64,000 nucleotides of DNA, taken from Macrocybe gigantea (taxonomy: Eukaryota > Basidiomycota > Agaricomycetes > Agaricales > Callistosporiaceae). Shown in pieces: positions 54,454-64,000 of this stretch. Position numbers and translations under genes: made by a program. The stretch spans positions 114,817 through 178,816 of the forward strand of contig SJRY01000235.1 in NCBI GenBank assembly GCA_011319805.1. The letters run 5' to 3'. The notes beneath the pieces were generated by a model. It saw only the letters and a list, made by a program, of their open reading frames with translations, was not told the origin of the DNA and did no database searches. Position 1 is the stretch's first letter, and each line of letters begins with the position of its first letter.

Positions 54454-55627
54454 CTAGAATGTCGCCAAGGTGAAACTGCGAGCCACAGATATTGCTTCCT
54501 CCTCTTGTTCTCTTGGGAACCTGTACTGGAATTCTACAGCAACGTCAGTATTCAATTGCGGTACGCAGCAATGATGCACAAACCTCCGTCTTTGACGATC
54601 GGATTGTCCCTGCGCGTTCGTTCTTCTCTCTCTTGCTGCTCCATGTCGATTTCGTACTGCGCCTTGGCACCTGGGATAGGCGGCCTGTATCCAATGATGA
54701 CAGGATCTTGTTTCGGTTCCCAGCGCCCGCCACCCGTAGCTTTACATAGAACACTGGAACGACGAAGGGGGTAGGCATCGAGTTCTCCGTATGAGCGCTC
54801 GAGCTCAGGAGGAAGAGTCAGATGGAAGAGCGAAAGACAGAGTGTCGAGTGCTGTTGAGGTTGGCAGTACTGGAGGCCACACGTAGCGACTGAGCTCTCC
54901 GAGCGAGAGGCGCAGCCGAAGCAAGCAGAGCATCAGGGATCTGATGTGACTCTGAGGCAACAGTTAAGCTAGAGGAAAGGGAGCTGCCACCGCTGGTGAC
55001 GGGGGAAAGGGAAAGGGGAGATTTGTCGATGGCGAGGGGAGAAGAGATGGTGCGAGGAAGAGGCGAGTGGCAGAGTTCGGAGCGTACATTAGTGCCATGG
55101 ATTAGATCCCAACAATCGTCGCAGACGCGCGAGGGAACGAGAGGCGATTCTGGGGATGCAAAAGATGAGAGCGGCACGTTACGGGGAGGGTACAGGAAAT
55201 CAAGGTTGGAGGTATCGAGAAGAGGGGTAGTGCGCGAGCTGCACACGTTGCAGAAGATACCACCACATTTGCGACAGTGCTAAGGACAGTGTGAGCCGAG
55301 TGAGTTTGTTCGAAAGACCAATAAAGGACTTACGTGTTTCCGTTCGAGGAAGGAGAACTTGACTTGGCAGTACAGATTATCGCAGCGGGTCGTGAACGCA
55401 TCGGGCTGGAAAGGTGCGTGAGCAGCCGCAAGAACGAAAGAGATCAAGTCGCACCTTCCAAAGGTGCTTGGGAGGAGGACAGCGAGATGTTCGTTGGCTC
55501 TCTCAGAAATACTGGCGAGGCTGGAAGAGGATGAGGACGGTGAGCTGTGGACGAGGGATGGAAGAGGGGAGTAAAAGGAGAGGGGGGACGCGGAGCAGGA
55601 GGAGGAGGAGGATGTTGTGGCGGCCAT
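54454..55627 (-). CDS. FYVE zinc-finger protein
   Basis: The FYVE domain binds phosphatidylinositol 3-phosphate on endosomes. The start at 55627 opens a Ser-rich region; then come PFQPDAFTTRCDNLYCQVKF and SFLERKH, an intron at about 55275-55333, HCRKCGGIFCNVCSSRTTPL and, near 55130, RVCDDCWDLIHG. The eight zinc-ligand Cys pattern and the RKHHCRKCG core are present. A Ser/Pro-rich linker of about 90 residues leads to a Glu/Arg-rich C-terminal part (KATGGGRWEPKQDPVIIGYR, IDMEQQEREERTRRDNP) and a stop at 54454-54456. The join between the linker and this part requires an intron near 54800-54890 whose exact donor I cannot fix. Similar short FYVE proteins occur in many basidiomycetes; the specific role is unknown. 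Confidence 0.82.
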
Positions 55628-57064
55628 GGTTGGTTTGGGCGCGACGGAGGAGAGGGTAGATTATATTCGGTCACAACCAAGCACGCGTGGGAACGGCGAC
55701 GTTGCCATCGGATCTCAGATCCAATCACCTTCGCCAATTCATCGGAAGAATCCCCGGAAATCACACGACCCATATGTCACGTGACTATGGTACTGCTGGC
55801 CACAGACGAGGCCACACAGAATCAACTCCCGCCAGGCGCGCTTGATAGACCATGCATTTGAATATCGTCACGGCATCTTTTTGAAATTCTAATCTCCAAG
55901 GCCGACGTCTCGCGTCAGTTCGCGAAAAAACCACTGTTTTACGCCTCTCAAAATGGACTGGAGCTGCACGATACCCCACACGTCGCCGAGCATGCATTTG
56001 CGCGTCCCGCGAGCCGGTCCTCGTCTGAAAGTTGTCCCATTCAAGAGAGCGGCGAGGTTGAAATTTTCCTTTTTTTTGTTTGTCTGTTCCTTTTTTCCGA
56101 CCCTTGACAACACCTGACAACATATCCCCTCACCTCGACCCCGACTGTCTGCACAGTTAGCACAACAGGCTCACAGATTCCTGATTTATTTCATTTTTGG
56201 TCTAGCAGTTTTCCGGAACACGCGGCACGGTCGCTTACACTAAACCCTCTCCATCTCCATTTGCCCACGAATCTGCTCCTTCTCGCCGCGGGCTTCAACA
56301 GTGGCACTCTCCGTCGTCGACACGTGTAAATCCTGCCACTTTCGGCCCGACACCTCTGCCTTGCGCCAAGTTATCACAATCCATTTCTCCCAAAGTCAAT
56401 CGAGTTGCCGTCCTTCCGACCATACCCGACTTCATTTATCGATCGATCATCGATCAATATTATCATCAGCAAAATGTCCTGTAAAATACATTAGAATACA
56501 TTGCAATACATTGTCACCATTGTCCACATTGTATCCAATTTTATTAGGCTAGTATACATTGCCTCACAAGGCAACAATTACTAGGCAATTTTGTATTAAC
56601 ATTGTATAGTAAACTTAAGATAGTAGACCTTGCAAGGATACTAGCAAAATTGTAAGACCATACAAGATTATCCCTACCATACAATGTTATCCAATTTTAG
56701 CTTGACCATACAAGATTATCTCTACCATACAATGTTATCCATTTTTAGCTCAACCATACAATGTTATCCATTTTTATCCCTACCATACAATGTTATCCAT
56801 TTTTAGCTCTACTATACAATGTATCCAATTTTATTTCTACCATACAAGATTGTTACAACTCTACATTGCAATACATTTCAATGGAAGAAAGCCTGGATTA
56901 TGGGCTTTTTTTTTTATGCTGGCATTAGATTTCTTACAATCCCACATTGATCAGTACAAATGTATCATTGTCAATATTATATACATGCAATAAAAAAGGA
57001 AAGACAGCAAAGGAGCACATCAAGCATGGAGGAAGGGAGGGAGAGAATACAGACAAAGCCACCA
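55628..57064. other. Intergenic region with AT-rich repeat, no gene seen
   Basis: The left part (to about 56470) is ordinary upstream sequence with runs of T and C-rich stretches. The right part is the AT-rich repeat described separately. No coding frame is supported. Confidence 0.45.
56481..56877. repeat. AT-rich degenerate tandem repeat array
   Basis: From 56657 to 56857 eight imperfect units share the core ACCATACAA, in two forms: about 29 bases (ACCATACAATGTTATCCATT then TTTAGCTCN) and about 19 bases (ACCATACAAGATTATCYCT). Upstream, from 56481, the motif ATACATTG recurs. The 16-mer TACATTGCAATACATT occurs at 56497-56512 and again in the same orientation at 56862-56877, bracketing the array. 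Base composition is far more AT-rich than the flanks. There are no uniform spacers, so this is not a CRISPR. Confidence 0.8.
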
Positions 57065-59914
57065 TCAATTCTTCTTTCGCGATGTCACCGCGCCTCTCTT
57101 TGCACGTCCTCGGCGTCGGCCTCGCACCGCGGGCAATTCGCCGGTGGTCATGTCGGGCATTGGGGATGCGGGGCGCCCTTGCGTATCGGTCGCTCCGCCG
57201 CGTCCGCGCGCCCTTTTTGATATGCCGCGTCCGCGAGTACTTGCGGCTGACCTTTTGGCGCCGCGAACACTTGGTGCCGGAGGCGGCACGTCGACGGGTT
57301 CTTGTTCCTGAGCGGAGAGGTCGCTCATAGGACTCGGGGGCATGTCGGACATGTCGCCTTTCGGTGGCTCGGGTGCCTGCAGCATGTCGTCATCGAATTG
57401 GAGTCGCGGGTCTTCATCCGACGGAGAATTGAGCCAGGGATCAGAGTTGGGATCAAGGTTGGGTGCACGGGGGAGTGACGTTGCCTGTTGCTTCTGTGTA
57501 GATAGATTTCAGTCTAGTAAGGAATGATTATTGACACGAACCATTATTAGCTTCAGGGCTCTGCAGAGGCCCTTCTTGCTGAGGTTCGGGTCCTGTCCCC
57601 CTCACGGTATCTCCAGGAAGCAAGTCGTCCTGCACATTGTTGCCCTGGGGCGGAGGGATGTCAGGGCCGTGATGACGACCACATTGAATACCTCTTCGCT
57701 CCGGGATTGGGATGGGAGAGGGTCGGCGCATCGGTTTTTGAGTTCCGGGCCTCGTCTGTCGCAGGGGGGAGAGAGTACTCGACGCGTCTGCTGTACGAGG
57801 TCGCGATTGTCGCAAGTCGGCCGCATTCTCGTCTCCAGAGGGATCCTGGAATCGTCGATTGGGCGGCGGATATTTTCTGTGGGACCTTGCCATCTGTGCC
57901 TTTCCCTGAGCGGTGCGCATTCAACAAGATGGACTCAACGTACCGGGTCCATGCGATTTTGTTGGTGGCGGCTTATCTGAATCGCCAGGCTCCTCGGCAA
58001 AGGAAGATGTCGGTCGTGGTTGTCGTAGCGTCGGGAGAGACGCCTGTGATAGTCTTCGTCTTCGTCTTCGTATTCATTGCGTGGACCGTGGTTGCCATAG
58101 CCTCGATTGCCATGGTCTTCGTCGTCAGCGTCATCTTCGTCTTCATCTTCATCTTCGTCTTCGTTGTGTGGCGGCAGTGGGCTGGAGGTACGCCGGGACC
58201 GACGGGAGCTGCTCGCCGTGCTTGACGACAGCGGTCTGTGTGACCGTTTGTGTGCCGCGGCTTGATTTCCAGCTGTAGAGTATAATTGTCTTGGACTTCG
58301 TGAGATCTGGGTCTTGGACTCACCGCCGATCGGGCCACGCGGCGAGTTTACGAGCTCTTCTTGTTCCTGGAAAGCTAAGAGAAGAGCCGAGGGGCGCGCC
58401 TGCGCCTGCTTGCCGTTGAGCGCGAGTTGTTCCGCGGAGAATACCTGCCTATCGGGTCGTGTAACTCTGTAATAACAAGTCTTATCCAACAATGTGATAT
58501 CATACCTGTTCCACCAGTCCAAGGTGTCTATACACCATTTCCATTGCCTGTTATTGAACAGGCTGAGCACCATTTCGTAAAATCGTGCATTCCCCCAAGT
58601 CGCTTCGTCCAGTCGCCAATCCTCTTGCTCGGAGAGGAGATATCGCACCTAAAAAAAGAACTAGTAGCACTGCGCTGACACGATCAGGAGACTTACGTGC
58701 ATTGCTGCATACGCGATGCTCGCTGGCGTCACCTCCTTCATCCTGTGTTTCTTCGCTTGACTTGAACGGGTCCTGGTTCGCCCGGGTGCTTCCTTCGACG
58801 CCGAAGATGGCGATGTGAACAAGTGTTTCCAGACCTGCAAGGGGCGGCAGTCCAATCAAAAATCGCGAGACCTGCAGATCACGTACGCGGACCAGAAGCG
58901 GACCTTTGCAAAGGCCATGCCCTATGTTGGCCATGTCGAAATTATCCCCGTTCTCTTCGTACATGAACGCGACAGGGTCCTGCGGATTCAGGAGGCTTCT
59001 GTCGTTGAGGAACCTGAGCATAGTGCTGGGTAATACCCTAATTAGTAGCATTTGAACTTTGAAAAATAAAAAAACTTGCCTCTCTGGATCGGCATCGAAT
59101 TCTTCGAGGCGATCGACCGGGCAAAGCAACCGCGCCAGGACCGGATGATGGAATCCGCGACGGCCCTCCTTTCTGTCGCCCGCGAGAATGGGGGGGTCTA
59201 TTTGCTGACCCGGAATATCCCTGGCGACGAGGTCAATAAACGCGTCTTTGAGGCTCGACGTATCTTCGCTGCGAGCCTGGCTTGCCGAGTTCTTCATCTG
59301 ACGGAGCATGCAGTTAGTGCTAGTTTGGGTATATGCGCATATGATTACCTTGTCTGTCAAGTCCACCAGTCGATGCGGCTGTTCCATCAGTTTGCCCATG
59401 TAATCTTCGAAACCGCTGATTGACGCCCGCATGATCCCGTATATGCGCAACAATTCTTCGCGCTTTGCGTCTGGAGCTGGTGATCTGAAAGAGATGAGCG
59501 TAGAGTAACTGTACCGTCTCATGATCGCGCACGTACGAGGTCTCGTCGTCCATGTCGGTCAGGAAGCCCGTGTTCCATAGCTCTGAAAAATCAATGAACG
59601 CGCTCTCGCTGCGCAAAATCCATTTCGCGATGTTATGGAAAGGCGTGTATTCCGTGTTTCTGTGTATAGAATATGTCAGCTTGCGAAAGCCACTGCTCGG
59701 CTGGATCTGAACCTCACCGGGTCCTTTTCTTGGAACCATTCTTAAGCTCGGCGAGTAGACCTGTTTCCGCCTGACTTTGTTGCCCTTCCTGGTCGCGGTT
59801 GCGCTCAGAGTCTCTTTCCGTCGTCGGCTGATCTCCTGCGACGGGTCGCGCGACTTCGGGCTCGACTCTTGGGCTCGCCTGAGCGCCGCGGGGTTCCTGG
59901 AAGTGGCTGGGCAT
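57065..59914 (-). CDS. DUF6698-type protein, basidiomycete expanded family
   Basis: The start is taken at 59912-59914 (MPSHFQEPRGAQASP). After a charged N-terminus come the family blocks: FHNIAKWILRSESAFIDFSE, REELLRIYGIMRASISGFED, ASQARSEDTSSLKDAFIDLV, RRGFHHPVLARLLCPVDR, WKHLFTSPSSASKEAPGR, VTPASIAYAAMH and YEMVLSLFNNRQWKWCIDTL-DWWNR. This order matches my memory of DUF6698, a large family found in agaricomycetes and of unknown function. After the domain there is a long low-complexity tail: Ser/Arg-rich, then an Asp/Glu run (58050-58170), then an Arg/Pro/Gly-rich end with RGRGISKRARGRGG. Stop at 57065. Many short introns. Members are often multicopy and near repeats, as here. Confidence 0.75.
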
Positions 59915-60121
59915 CGTGATGGTTCGAAGGAAATTGTGGGGAATTGGAAAAGCGTCTGGCACCAAAGTCGCGTTCTGCGAAGCATGTCAGCTGATAAGAA
60001 GCCTGCTGTCATCTGACTGTTGATGGGACTCCCTAAGCACGCCGCCTCTCTTAGCATGGAATATATTAGTCGACGTCTATTCTACGGTCGTGTATATCCA
60101 AGATCGATTGTACACTTATAA

Positions 60122-62633
60122 TCATTTAGCGCGGGTCCTTCGAGCTTCAGTACGCAAATCCGTAACCAGACGATCGTTTTGGTCTTTTTGCTCTTTTGTT
60201 TCCCAACCCTGGCACATGTCGTCGGTCGTCAACTCGATGAATTCCCCGAAAGACTTTCTACCCCGTTCTCATCTCGATTCATGACGGCGCATCGGATGAT
60301 CGCCTTGCCGTCCTCGTAGCGATGAATGGATACGGCGTACGTACTTGCCGCAGTGCTCGCCTCTTATCACTACCAGCAGACCGTTGTCGCGAGTCGGGTG
60401 AGGGTGCTTGACGGTCACCCATTCTGGCTCAAGGTGCTCCAAGGTCCGATAGAACTGGTGTCGCAACACCGGTCTCTGTTGACCGGACATGATCGACACC
60501 GTCAAGATCTTGCGGCTGTATCCACCGCCGTTTACTGTGGCTCGGATCGTTCGGCCCACAAGACGGGATCCAGGAGCGGATGGTCGTTTGAAGCAGAGAC
60601 GCGAGGACGTGCGGGTTCGTCGCGAGGAGATGCCAGAGCGAACGGTGTCCAGGAGGATGGGTTCCAAGCCGGCGTCGCCAAGCCAAAGTCGGGCATGGGC
60701 GTTTGCCCTCCGATATTTGGAGTGCCTGCGGAGACGGCGGGAACAAGGCGTGAACTCGACGGCTCGGGTTCTGAAATGTGATTGCGGGGGAAGAATCGAG
60801 GGTTTTTGTGAGGAGCGCAGGCAAATAACTTCATATGGTGTCTATTGAAAGCAAATCAAAGGAGATGTGCCACACAGTGCATCAAATACTTACAAGGCAT
60901 CCACAACGTCATCATAATCAAAAGTCAAGGATTGGTAGGGCGCAGCTGCACTGTACTGTAAGAATTGAACGACGAGTTTGATGCCGCTTTGCGAAGCCTC
61001 ATCGCAAAGAACGTCCTTGATCACCGCATGGTAGCCCTTCATCGCGTGCTTCTTCGCGATGACGACGATCCGGCCCTTCCACGGAATATAATCTCGGGCG
61101 ATCTCTGCAGTCTCTGGCTCCGTCGGCGTCGCCAAAGAATGCTCCGATGGTACAATCTTGAGCCAGTTGACGTGGACTTGAAATGTCTGGGCATGGTGTT
61201 AGACAAGGCGATATGCTGTGAAATCTGTACACTGACCTCGAAATGCTGCTCCAGAAACGCCTTTGCGAGATCATTGGGCTGCTCGACGAGGTCGGCGCTG
61301 GTCTCAACCACACCCGTTACCAAGCCTTTTGTCCTTGTCTCGGCCCGCCGGTCACTTGGACGAAATCTCCGGGTACGATGACCTTTCGCAGCTCGCGCCA
61401 CGGAACACTGATTAAGCCTTCGTCTTCGGACAAATTGACCTCGACGCCGTTTTGGGAAAGGGAGCGGATGATGCCCTGCTTCTCGGATGAGGTTACGTAG
61501 ACCTTCTCCTGCTCTTCGAACTTCCATTCCACGGGGCATATGAATCCAGCAGCTTGGATAGCTGGATGCTTGCTCATTTGAAATGTCGTGAAGTCTCCGT
61601 TGACAAGAAGACACCGCTTCGAGAGACCGAGTGAAGGTCGAACGGCTTCTTCAGCAGGCCGTGCTTAAACATCATTCGCCCAAACTTGAATGTATGCTCG
61701 TCTATGCGCGTCGGTTGAACGCGAAAGTCCCTCGGGATCGTCAGCGGGTCGAAAAGTCGAGCAAGAGGGGGGACTGTCGACCTCTTCCGCTTTTTCGACG
61801 AAGGGACGGCGTGAAAGTCAAGGCGGGGGATCAACAATACGCTGACCCCAACCCAGTGTTCAAACTTGCAGATCAACCCCACGTCGCCCTTGTACGGCCC
61901 TTTTAGAATTCGCACCCAAGACCCCACCGAAGGTATATCGCTAGGCTCCGCAACCGTTAGCGTCTGCTGCCAGTCCTTCACATCGATCCGGGTCCGTGGA
62001 ATGTCTTGGTCACCGCGGCGAATCCCCGGAGTGATTTTAAGCAGATTGACCAGCGCCTGGTTCATCGTTGCTTCCAAGTAGATCCAACCGCGGAGGTAGG
62101 CACGACAAAAGGCCGAACGCAACTCGTGCTCGGGCTGAGCGGCCTTCATCAGCAACATCAACGCCTCCTCCTCGATCCCGACCTATTAAAGTCCTTAGCA
62201 GTGACTGAAGATGGTTGAAAAGTTACTCACGCGGCAGGGAACTCGCCACAGGGGGTAGTCACCATCAAGGACCATACTTTCCAAGGGCAGATCGATGACC
62301 GTCTCTCCATCATGGGGTTGAGACCTCGACGAGTCCTGACGTCGGCGCGCACGCTGGAGAATCTCGGATAGGAAGGTGTCAAGGTCGTCGCCACTGCCGT
62401 CGTCGATGCCAATAGAATCCTGAGTCGTCGCAGAGCCAGTCTGCGGACCCTCTTCAGTTTGTTCGTTATCATCAATAAAGTCATCTGAGGAATGGTTAGA
62501 TAGGTAACCGGTGTCGCATTCAGGCATTGATCGTACCAAGTAAGTCATCCTGCTCCTCCTCGCTGCTCTGGTCGTCCACCTCCGCCTCGATATCGATGAA
62601 CCGTCGAGCCGCCTCTGAAACCTGTCGGGGCAT
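60122..62633 (-). CDS. Spt5-like protein with NGN and KOW domains
   Basis: Start at 62631-62633 (MPRQVSEAARRFIDIEAEVD). The acidic N-terminus is followed by LWRVPCR and, across an intron, VGIEEEALMLLMKAAQPEHE and RGWIYLEATMNQALVNLLK, an NGN domain. KOW motifs follow: VGSWVRILKGPYKGDVGLI and VIVPGDFVQVTGGPRQGQKA, and a further one near 61090 (IARDYIPWKGRIVVIAKKHA). A Pro-rich middle (GGQTPMPDFGLATPAWNP) is Spt5-like, and LVGRTIRATVNGGGYSRKIL near 60565 is a further barrel. Canonical Spt5 is near 1,000 residues or more; this one is near 700. The C-terminus is unclear: reading straight through, a TGA occurs at 60269-60271; a GTACGT..TAG intron in 60265-60345 would skip it and end ..TEARRTRAK at 60122-60124. 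It is probably not the housekeeping Spt5 but a member of an expanded agaricomycete set. Confidence 0.72.
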
Positions 62634-63300
62634 GGCGTTTAGGTTTCGGGTCGAGGAGGCTGAGAACGATGATCAGCACTTATTCGATGACGTTTGTGTA
62701 GACAGCCATGGTGAGCCTCTAGCATTTCATAATGACAAGTTTCTTTTTTTTTTTTTTGGCCTTAACGTCGTTGTGTTCACCCATTCATTTTATTGTTCTA
62801 GTCTACTATATATTCTACTGACTACACAAAAATCTAGGGACTTACCGAGAGGGCCGACCAGCAGCAAGGTCGATGGTAGTGTAACGGGGCAGGAGCGAAA
62901 GCGTGGGAATGCGGACTTGTGCGAATTGATCACCCCATGGGAAGTTGAAACCTCGGGTAACCGGCCGGTTACCGGTACCGGTTACCCGAGGTTTCAACTT
63001 CCCATGGGGTGATCAATTCGCACAAGTCCGCATTCCCACGCTTTCGCTCCTGCCCCGTTACCACTACCATCGACGACGTTGGCCTCCGTAGTAGACGTAC
63101 ATAGTCCGTAAATACATCGTAGACTATAGATACAGTTGTAGAATAAAATCAATTTGAAAGAATATATCAAACGGATACGTGGAGGAGGGAAACAAAAGAA
63201 AAAAACACAAGTCCGTACTGTAATGAATTATTAGTGTAGGATACGCTATTGACAGGGACTTATAGTGAGCAATACCGCGAGCGCCAATACGATATCCGAC
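62634..63300. other. Intergenic region containing the palindrome
   Basis: It lies upstream of the Spt5-like start and of the unknown plus-strand ORF. It includes a 15-base T run near 62743-62757 and the 206-bp palindrome. On the minus strand a good donor CTCG|GTAAGT lies near 62846, so a 5' UTR exon from the palindrome is conceivable. Confidence 0.4.
62869..63074. repeat. 206-bp near-perfect inverted repeat (palindrome)
   Basis: The left arm 62881-62962 and the right arm 62980-63061 are exact reverse complements over 82 bases. Allowing one extra base at 63062, 12 more bases pair (62869-62880 with 63063-63074). The loop is 17 bases (62963-62979) and is itself made of nested GGTTACC/GGTAACC and CCGG palindromes. 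No frame of note crosses it. The form fits a fold-back or MITE-like element or a hairpin-RNA source; an inverted assembly artefact has to be excluded. No clear target-site duplication is visible at the ends. Confidence 0.92.
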
Positions 63301-63777
63301 ATGGAAACCCTGTTGGCGACTGTTCGGGAATTGGATGAGGAGACGTTGATACGCAGTGGGAACAGAGTTATCTTGGCCATGCAACGACGCCTCAACGAAT
63401 TGATGTACGTCCCTCGCCACCGTGTTTCTCTCACTGAAGAGCGTGTTAGGGTCGTTAATGACATTTTAAACGACGAAATTCGCAATCGCCTGCCGTCCGC
63501 GACAAAGTCCTCGCCCGATCCTCCCATCGTAATTCCTGACGACGTACAAGTACCTGAATTTCCGATTCTCAAGATTGTCATCGTGGGGGTCGTCGATTGG
63601 TGTGTCGGGTACCTCCAAGAGATTGATCCCACCCATTGCCTGGTCCCTCAAGTTTCCTGCCGAGTTCTGTGCTGCCAATTGCTTTCGCTGTTGTTGTGCT
63701 GTCGCCGAATCAATGTACTATTTGCTTGTAATCAAGGCCCAATAATTGACGATCCCTCCTCCGCGACGAGACTCTGA
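63301..63777 (+). CDS. Hypothetical protein, possibly spliced
   Basis: From the ATG at 63301 the frame reads METLLATVRELDEETLIRSG, then NRVILAMQRRLNELMYVPRH and VSLTEERVRVVNDILNDEI, which looks like a genuine helical protein. From about 63570 it becomes Cys/Leu/Val-rich, as happens when a frame runs through an intron, so the true structure may be spliced. I recognise no family. It lies just right of the palindrome and is divergent from the Spt5-like gene. Confidence 0.4.
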   Translation: METLLATVRELDEETLIRSGNRVILAMQRRLNELMYVPRHRVSLTEERVRVVNDILNDEIRNRLPSATKSSPDPPIVIPDDVQVPEFPILKIVIVGVVDWCVGYLQEIDPTHCLVPQVSCRVLCCQLLSLLLCCRRINVLFACNQGPIIDDPSSATRL

Positions 63778-64000
63778 TGCTATCTACGATGTAATTAGCC
63801 CGCCTACATAGCAATAATACCGATTTATCCGCATCCGGGCCTGGGGCCCGCCCCAGGCCTGAGGTCCCACGTGATTCTACGATGACAGCTTCGATGCCTT
63901 CTCGCTGTATGCGTGCCTTCGTTGACCTATCCCCCATCGGAATGCGCTGGTGGATCCCTGTCCTTGCTCATGGTGCTTTCGTCTGTCAGTCGTGCCGTTT

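Noticed and set aside
56657..56857. Possible CRISPR-like array
   Set aside because: The units are imperfect, AT-rich and lack unique spacers of constant length; the host is a eukaryote.
57531..58278. Long plus-strand frames with Val/Phe runs
   Set aside because: They are antisense shadows of the acidic and Arg-rich tail of the DUF6698 gene.

Overview
This window looks like nuclear DNA of a filamentous basidiomycete, most likely a mushroom-forming agaricomycete. Genes are dense and on both strands. Most are cut by many introns of about 45-75 bases with GT..AG ends. Several families are typical of that group: a DUF6698 protein, an expanded Spt5-like KOW protein, a fungal ADAM protease and a BTB protein. 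All calls come from reading the conceptual translations; no database search was run. Gene spans run from start to stop codon and include introns.

Layout. 0-1.5 kb: the 3' part of a Gln-rich protein. 1.7-4.0 kb (minus): an IscA-type Fe-S assembly protein and GET3. 4.1-6.3 kb (plus): SRP68. 6.4-9.6 kb (minus): Ku80. 9.8-14.8 kb (plus): a SNF2/Brahma remodeller. 15.5-17.4 kb (minus): an AP-1/Yap1-type bZIP. 18.3-19.8 kb (minus): Erf4. 20.5-24.5 kb (minus): the Cyc8/Ssn6 corepressor. 24.5-28.0 kb: no supported gene. 28.0-30.6 kb: divergent Brl1/Brr6 and mitochondrial ClpP. 31.5-34.9 kb (minus): a membrane-anchored ADAM protease. 35.6-41.5 kb (plus): a BTB protein, the Dbp3 helicase and an oxysterol-binding protein. 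41.9-47.7 kb (minus): a large coiled-coil protein. 47.8-49.9 kb (plus): Dot1. 50.7-51.7 kb (plus): SdhB. 52.0-55.6 kb (minus): mitochondrial mL38 and a FYVE protein. 55.6-64 kb has a different character: an AT-rich degenerate repeat, a DUF6698 gene, an Spt5-like gene, a 206-bp near-perfect palindrome and an unknown ORF. It looks like an accessory, repeat-associated block.

The housekeeping part holds nuclear chromatin and repair functions (Snf2, Ku80, Cyc8, Dot1), protein targeting to the ER (GET3 next to SRP68), and mitochondrial functions (IscA, ClpP, SdhB, mL38). Several divergent pairs share short promoters; the Dot1 pair has only 61 bases between start codons.

The most unusual signals are splicing oddities at conserved motifs. 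GET3 encodes its P-loop on an 18-nt microexon between two GC-AG introns. ClpP has a 6-nt microexon encoding Met-Gln. The ADAM protease has a 6-nt microexon encoding the third zinc-ligand His and the following Asp. GC-AG introns are also inferred in the AP-1 and BTB genes. The SNF2 gene carries an apparent one-base frameshift in a G run. The palindrome at 62.9-63.1 kb is the strongest structural anomaly.
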